This document shows, one piece after another, positions 56,901-64,000 of a stretch of DNA of 64,000 bases (position 1 is the stretch's first letter; every line of letters starts with the position of its first letter). The position numbers were made by a program, and so were the translations under genes. The stretch spans positions 65,073,379 to 65,137,378 of the forward strand of contig OY755046.1 in assembly GCA_963576565.1 (NCBI GenBank), written 5' to 3'. Below the pieces are notes generated by a model. That model was given only the letters and a program-made list of their open reading frames with translations, was not told the origin of the DNA and did no database searches. The DNA comes from Aspidapion aeneum. Lineage: Eukaryota > Arthropoda > Insecta > Coleoptera > Brentidae.

Positions 56901-59900
56901 AAAATGCCGGTACACCTTGTAAATATTTTGACACTAAATCAACGGACTAAGAAATGTAAATTATATGAACAAAAGAAGTTACACTTTTTCTTTTGAAATT
57001 AGCTTTGATTGAAGACTTTACAGATTTTAGAAGCATTTAATTTTTCTATGCTTGAAAAATCAGGAAATTTGCTGTCCTGATAAGGGTGTTGTCAGGTCGC
57101 AGGACCTTTTGCTAAAAATCAGGACAGTCCTGAGAAATCAGAACGGTTTGGCAACCCTAGGAATAACATAAGCAGTCGATTGAACCACAATAAAAGAAAC
57201 GTACTTACTTTTGTGATTGAACGCAAAAAAAAGAAAAATAAAAACGATAAAACCTAGTAACTTGAGTTACTAGGTTTTAATATTGCAATAAGGGAGCAAC
57301 GCAAAAAATGCCGGTACACCTTGTAAATATTTTGACACTAAATCAACGGACTAAGAAATGTAAATTATATGAACAAAAGAAGTTACACTTTTTCTTTTGA
57401 AATTAGCTTTGATTGAAGACTTTACAGATTTTAGAAGCATTTAATTTTTCTATGCTTGAAAAATCAGGAAATTTGCTGTCCTGATAAGGGTGTTGTCAGG
57501 TCGCAGGACCTTTTGCTAAAAATCAGGACAGTCCTGAGAAATCAGGACGGTTTGGCAACCCTAGGAATAACATAAGCAGTCGATTGAACCACAATAAAAG
57601 AAACGTACTTACTTTTGTGATTAAACGCAAAAAAAAGAAAAATAAAAACGGTAAAACCTAGGAACTTGAGTTAGTAGGTTTTAATATTGCAATAAGGGAG
57701 CAACGCAAAAAATGCCGGTACACCTTGTAAATATTTTGACACTAAATCAACAAAAGAAGTTACACTTTTTCTTTTGAAATTAGCTTTGATTGAAGACTTT
57801 ACAGATTTTAGAAGCATTTAATTTTTCTATGCTTGAAAAATCAGGAAATTTGCTGTCCTAATAAGGGTGTTGTCAGGTCGCAGGACCTTTTGCTAAAAAT
57901 CAGGACAGTCCTGAGAACTCAGGACGGATTGTCAACCCTAGGAATAACATAAGCAGTCGATTGAACCACAAAAAAAGAAACGTACTTACTTTTGTGATTG
58001 AACGCTAAAAAAAAGAAAAAAGAAACGATAAAACCTAGTAACTTGAGTTACTAGGTTTTAATATTGCAATAAAGGAGCAACGCAAAAAATGCCGGTACAC
58101 CTTGTAAATATTTTGATACTAAATCAACGGACTAAGAAATGTAAATTATATGAACAAAAGAAGTTACACTTTTTCTTTTGAAATTAGCTTTGATTGAAGA
58201 CTTTACAGATTTTAGAAGCATTTAATTTTTCTATGCTTGAAAAATCAGGAAATTTGCTGTCCTAATAAGGGTGTTGTCAGGTCGCAGGACCTTTTGCTAA
58301 AAATCAGGACAGTCCTGAGAAATCAGAACGTATTGTCAACCCTAGGAATAACATAAGCAGTCGATTGAACCACAAAAAAAGAAACGTACTTACTTTTGTG
58401 ATTGAACGCTAAAAAAAAGAAAAAAGAAACGATAAAACCTAGTAACTTGAGTTACTAGGTTTTAATATTGCAATAAGGGAGCAACGCAAAAAATGCCGGT
58501 ACACCTTGTAAATATTTTGACACTAAATCAACAAAAGAAGTTACACTTTTTCTTTTGAAATTAGCTTTGATTGAAGACTTTACAGATTTTAGAAGCATTT
58601 AATTTTTCTATGCTTGAAAAATCAGGAAATTTGCTGTCCTAATAAGGGTGTTGTCAGGTCGCAGGACCTTTTGCTAAAAATCAGGACAGTCCTGAGAACT
58701 CAGGACGGATTGTCAACCCTAGGAATAACATAAGCAGTCGATTGAACCACAAAAAAAGAAACGTACTTACTTTTGTGATTGAACGCTAAAAAAAAGAAAA
58801 AAGAAACGATAAAACCTAGTAACTTGAGTTACTAGGTTTTAATATTGCAATAAGGGAGCAACGCAAAAAATGCCGGTACACCTTGTAAATATTTTGACAC
58901 TAAATCAACAAAAGAAGTTACACTTTTTCTTTTGAAATTAGCTTTGATTGAAGACTTTACAGATTTTAGAAGCATTTAATTTTTCTATGCTTGAAAAATC
59001 AGAAAATTTGCTGTCCTAATAAGGGTGTTGTCAGGTCGCAGGACCTTTTGCTAAAAATCAGGACAGTCCTGAGAACTCAGGACGGATTGTCAACCCTAGG
59101 AATAACATAAGCAGTCGATTGAACCACAAAAAAAGAAACGTACTTACTTTTGTGATTGAACGCTAAAAAAAAGAAAAAAGAAACGATAAAACCTAGTAAC
59201 TTGAGTTACTAGGTTTTAATATTGCAATAAAGGAGCAACGCAAAAAATGCCGGTACACCTTGTAAATATTTTGATACTAAATCAACGGACTAAGAAATGT
59301 AAATTATATGAACAAAAGAAGTTACACTTTTTCTTTTGAAATTAGCTTTGATTGAAGACTTTACAGATTTTAGAAGCATTTAATTTTTCTATGCTTGAAA
59401 AATCAGGAAATTTGCTGTCCTGATAAGGGTGTTGTCAGGTCGCAGGACCTTTTGCTAAAAATCAGGACAGTCCTGAGAAATCAGAACGGTTTGGCAACCC
59501 TAGGAATAACATAAGCAGTCGATTGAACCACAATAAAAGAAACGTACTTACTTTTGTGATTGAACGCAAAAAAAAGAAAAATAAAAACGATAAAACCTAG
59601 TAACTTGAGTTACTAGGTTTTAATATTGCAATAAGGGAGCAACGCAAAAAATGCCGGTACACCTTGTAAATATTTTGACACTAAATCAACGCACTAAGAA
59701 ATGTAAATTATATGAACAAAAGAAGTTACACTTTTTCTTTTGAAATTAGCTTTGATTGAAGACTTTACAGATTTTAGAAGCATTTAATTTTTCTATGCTT
59801 GAAAAATCAGGAAATTTGCTGTCCTAATAAGGGTGTTGTCAGGTCGCAGGACCTTTTGCTAAAAATCAGGACAGTCCTGAGAAATCAGAACGTATTGTCA

Positions 59901-62900
59901 ACCCTAGGAATAACATAAGCAGTCGATTGAACCACAAAAAAAGAAACGTACTTACTTTTGTGATTGAACGCTAAAAAAAAGAAAAAAGAAACGATAAAAC
60001 CTAGTAACTTGAGTTACTAGGTTTTAATATTGCAATAAGGGAGCAACGCAAAAAATGCCGGTACACCTTGTAAATATTTTGATACTAAATCAACGGACTA
60101 AGAAATGTAAATTATATGAACAAAAGAAGTTACACTTTTTCTTTTGAAATTAGCTTTGATTGAAGACTTTACAGATTTTAGAAGCATTTAATTTTTCTAT
60201 GCTTGAAAAATCAGGAAATTTGCTGTCCTGATAAGGGTGTTGTCAGGTCGCAGGACCTTTTGCTAAAAATCAGGACAGTCCTGAGAAATCAGAACGGTTT
60301 GGCAACCCTAGGAATAACATAAGCAGTCGATTGAACCACAAAAAAAGAAACGTACTTACTTTTGTGATTGAACGCTAAAAAAAAGAAAAAAGAAACGATA
60401 AAACCTAGTAACTTGAGTTACTAGGTTTTAATATTGCAATAAAGGAGCAACGCAAAAAATGCCGGTACACCTTGTAAATATTTTGATACTAAATCAACGG
60501 ACTAAGAAATGTAAATTATATGAACAAAAGAAGTTACACTTTTTCTTTTGAAATTAGCTTTGATTGAAGACTTTACAGATTTTAGAAGCATTTAATTTTT
60601 CTATGCTTGAAAAATCAGGAAATTTGCTGTCCTAATAAGGGTGTTGTCAGGTCGCAGGACCTTTTGCTAAAAATCAGGACAGTCCTGAGAACTCAGGACG
60701 GATTGTCAACCCTAGGAATAACATAAGCAGTCGATTGAACCACAAAAAAAGAAACGTACTTACTTTTGTGATTGAACGCTAAAAAAAAGAAAAAAGAAAC
60801 GATAAAACCTAGTAACTTGAGTTACTAGGTTTTAATATTGCAATAAAGGAGCAACGCAAAAAATGCCGGTACACCTTGTAAATATTTTGATACTAAATCA
60901 ACGGACTAAGAAATGTAAATTATATGAACAAAAGAAGTTACACTTTTTCTTTTGAAATTAGCTTTGATTGAAGACTTTACAGATTTTAGAAGCATTTAAT
61001 TTTTCTATGCTTGAAAAATCAGGAAATTTGCTGTCCTGATAAGGGTGTTGTCAGGTCGCAGGACCTTTTGCTAAAAATCAGGACAGTCCTGAGAAATCAG
61101 AACGGTTTGGCAACCCTAGGAATAACATAAGCAGTCGATTGAACCACAATAAAAGAAACGTACTTACTTTTGTGATTGAACGCAAAAAAAAGAAAAATAA
61201 AAACGGTAAAACCTAGGAACTTGAGTTACTAGGTTTTAATATTGCAATAAGGGAGCAACGCAAAAAATGCCGGTACACCTTGTAAATATTTTGACACTAA
61301 ATCAACGGACTAAGAAATGTAAATTATATGAACAAAAGAAGTTACACTTTTTCTTTTGAAATTAGCTTTGATTGAAGACTTTACAGATTTTAGAAGCATT
61401 TAATTTTTCTATGCTTGAAAAATCAGGAAATTTGCTGTCCTGATAAGGGTGTTGTCAGGTCGCAGGACCTTTTGCTAAAAATCAGGACAGTCCTGAGAAA
61501 TCAGAACGGTTTGGCAACCCTAGGAATAACATAAGCAGTCGATTGAACCACAATAAAAGAAACGTACTTACTTTTGTGATTGAACGCAAAAAAAAGAAAA
61601 ATAAAAACGATAAAACCTAGTAACTTGAGTTACTAGGTTTTAATATTGCAATAAGGGAGCAACGCAAAAAATGCCGGTACACCTTGTAAATATTTTGACA
61701 CTAAATCAACGCACTAAGAAATGTAAATTATATGAACAAAAGAAGTTACACTTTTTCTTTTGAAATTAGCTTTGATTGAAGACTTTACAGATTTTAGAAG
61801 CATTTAATTTTTCTATGCTTGAAAAATCAGGAAATTTGCTGTCCTAATAAGGGTGTTGTCAGGTCGCAGGACCTTTTGCTAAAAATCAGGACAGTCCTGA
61901 GAAATCAGAACGTATTGTCAACCCTAGGAATAACATAAGCAGTCGATTGAACCACAAAAAAAGAAACGTACTTACTTTTGTGATTGAACGCTAAAAAAAA
62001 GAAAAAAGAAACGATAAAACCTAGTAACTTGAGTTACTAGGTTTTAATATTGCAATAAAGGAGCAACGCAAAAAATGCCGGTACACCTTGTAAATATTTT
62101 GATACTAAATCAACGGACTAAGAAATGTAAATTATATGAACAAAAGAAGTTACACTTTTTCTTTTGAAATTAGCTTTGATTGAAGACTTTACAGATTTTA
62201 GAAGCATTTAATTTTTCTATGCTTGAAAAATCAGGAAATTTGCTGTCCTGATAAGGGTGTTGTCAGGTCGCAGGACCTTTTGCTAAAAATCAGGACAGTC
62301 CTGAGAAATCAGAACGGTTTGGCAACCCTAGGAATAACATAAGCAGTCGATTGAACCACAATAAAAGAAACGTACTTACTTTTGTGATTGAACGCAAAAA
62401 AAAGAAAAATAAAAACGATAAAACCTAGTAACTTGAGTTACTAGGTTTTAATATTGCAATAAGGGAGCAACGCAAAAAATGCCGGTACACCTTGTAAATA
62501 TTTTGACACTAAATCAACGGACTAAGAAATGTAAATTATATGAACAAAAGAAGTTACACTTTTTCTTTTGAAATTAGCTTTGATTGAAGACTTTACAGAT
62601 TTTAGAAGCATTTAATTTTTCTATGCTTGAAAAATCAGGAAATTTGCTGTCCTAATAAGGGTGTTGTCAGGTCGCAGGACCTTTTGCTAAAAATCAGGAC
62701 AGTCCTGAGAAATCAGAACGTATTGTCAACCCTAGGAATAACATAAGCAGTCGATTGAACCACAAAAAAAGAAACGTACTTACTTTTGTGATTGAACGCT
62801 AAAAAAAAGAAAAAAGAAACGATAAAACCTAGTAACTTGAGTTACTAGGTTTTAATATTGCAATAAGGGAGCAACGCAAAAAATGCCGGTACACCTTGTA

Positions 62901-64000
62901 AATATTTTGATACTAAATCAACGGACTAAGAAATGTAAATTATATGAACAAAAGAAGTTACACTTTTTCTTTTGAAATTAGCTTTGATTGAAGACTTTAC
63001 AGATTTTAGAAGCATTTAATTTTTCTATGCTTGAAAAATCAGGAAATTTGCTGTCCTGATAAGGGTGTTGTCAGGTCGCAGGACCTTTTGCTAAAAATCA
63101 GGACAGTCCTGAGAAATCAGAACGGTTTAGCAACCCTAGGAATAACATAAGCAGTCGATTGAACCACAATAAAAGAAACGTACTTACTTTTGTGATTGAA
63201 CGCAAAAAAAAGAAAAATAAAAACGGTAAAACCTAGGAACTTGAGTTACTAGGTTTTAATATTGCAATAAGGGAGCAACGCAAAAAATGCCGGTACACCT
63301 TGTAAATATTTTGACACTAAATCAACGGACTAAGAAATGTAAATTATATGAACAAAAGAAGTTACACTTTTTCTTTTGAAATTAGCTTTGATTGAAGACT
63401 TTACAGATTTTAGAAGCATTTAATTTTTCTATGCTTGAAAAATCAGGAAATTTGCTGTCCTGATAAGGGTGTTGTCAGGTCGCAGGACCTTTTGCTAAAA
63501 ATCAGGACAGTCCTGAGAAATCAGGACGGTTTGGCAACCCTAGGAATAACATAAGCAGTCGATTGAACCACAATAAAAGAAACGTACTTACTTTTGTGAT
63601 TGAACGCAAAAAAAAGAAAAATAAAAACGGTAAAACCTAGGAACTTGAGTTACTAGGTTTTAATATTGCAATAAGGGAGCAACGCAAAAAATGCCGGTAC
63701 ACCTTGTAAATATTTTGATACTAAATCAACGGACTAAGAAATGTAAATTATATGAACAAAAGAAGTTACACTTTTTCTTTTGAAATTAGCTTTGATTGAA
63801 GACTTTACAGATTTTAGAAGCATTTAATTTTTCTATGCTTGAAAAATCAGGAAATTTGCTGTCCTGATAAGGGTGTTGTCAGGTCGCAGGACCTTTTGCT
63901 AAAAATCAGGACAGTCCTGAGAAATCAGAACGGTTTGGCAACCCTAGGAATAACATAAGCAGTCGATTGAACCACAATAAAAGAAACGTACTTACTTTTG
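53905..64000 (+). repeat. Satellite B array (404-bp monomer, 377-bp variant), open at right edge
   Basis: ATGCCGGTACACCTTGTA recurs every 404 or 377 bp from 54536 to 63693 (23 intervals; five are 377, ending at 55317, 56098, 58091, 58872, 59249). The 377-bp form lacks 27 bp around CGGACTAAGAAATG. A first, truncated unit (242 bp) lies at 54294-54536. Each monomer has a near-perfect hairpin (arms AAAACCTAGTAACT, loop TG) and the palindrome TCAGGACAGTCCTGA. Copies are almost identical; the left edge is more diverged. No coding capacity. Confidence 0.95.

Noticed and set aside
53905..64000. Hammerhead ribozyme in satellite B
   Set aside because: CTGATAAG and GAAA-like pieces occur, but the CTGATGA core and the three-stem layout are missing.

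Overview
The window is nuclear DNA of a repeat-rich, AT-rich animal, most likely an insect and possibly a beetle. The evidence is spliceosomal introns, two conserved eukaryotic N-glycosylation genes, RTE-type LINE fragments, pogo, THAP-domain and hAT-type DNA elements, fold-back elements and two long satellite arrays. The insect assignment is inferred from the transposon style, not proven.

Layout. Positions 1-16.4 kb hold the host genes. ALG6 (minus strand, open at the left edge) starts at 1272. A single exon resembling the start of a BolA2-like protein lies at 3430-3492 (minus). ALG11 (plus) runs from 3900 to 16413 in six exons, which splice in silico to 484 codons. A 0.4-kb gap separates the BolA2-like exon from ALG11 and looks like a shared divergent promoter. 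ALG11 and ALG6 act in the same pathway, lipid-linked oligosaccharide assembly: ALG11 adds mannoses 4 and 5 on the cytosolic face of the ER, and ALG6 adds the first glucose on the lumenal face.

The most unusual structure is in ALG11 intron 5 (8185-14390). Most of exon 5 is repeated in tandem about 14 more times as 423-451-bp monomers. Two monomer types alternate, with and without the splice donor, and a 2638-bp higher-order block is duplicated. Ten copies keep the donor. Donor-bearing copies also carry a possible internal acceptor whose phase matches the donor, so inclusion of extra copies would stay in frame.

16.4-31.1 kb is a mosaic of nested elements whose target-site duplications (TSDs) can be read directly. 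It contains TA-flanked MITEs, a fold-back element with a 10-bp TSD, and a TIR element that carries a broken THAP-domain gene and split an RTE LINE. It ends with a 3.7-kb pogo-like element (27357-31056) carrying a two-exon DDD transposase, a charged C-terminal tail, a frameshift, and clusters of a TTGACC motif near both ends.

31.4-37.0 kb is satellite A (about 150-170-bp monomers, with local 602-bp higher-order units). 37.0-53.5 kb is more transposon debris: two copies of a TA-flanked element, a tRNA-derived SINE, several RTE fragments, a hAT-type element with an 8-bp TSD nested in another TIR element, and a fold-back element interrupted by a 1200-bp insertion. 53.9-64.0 kb is satellite B (404-bp monomers with a 377-bp variant), which runs off the right edge. 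I see no convincing host protein gene to the right of ALG11.
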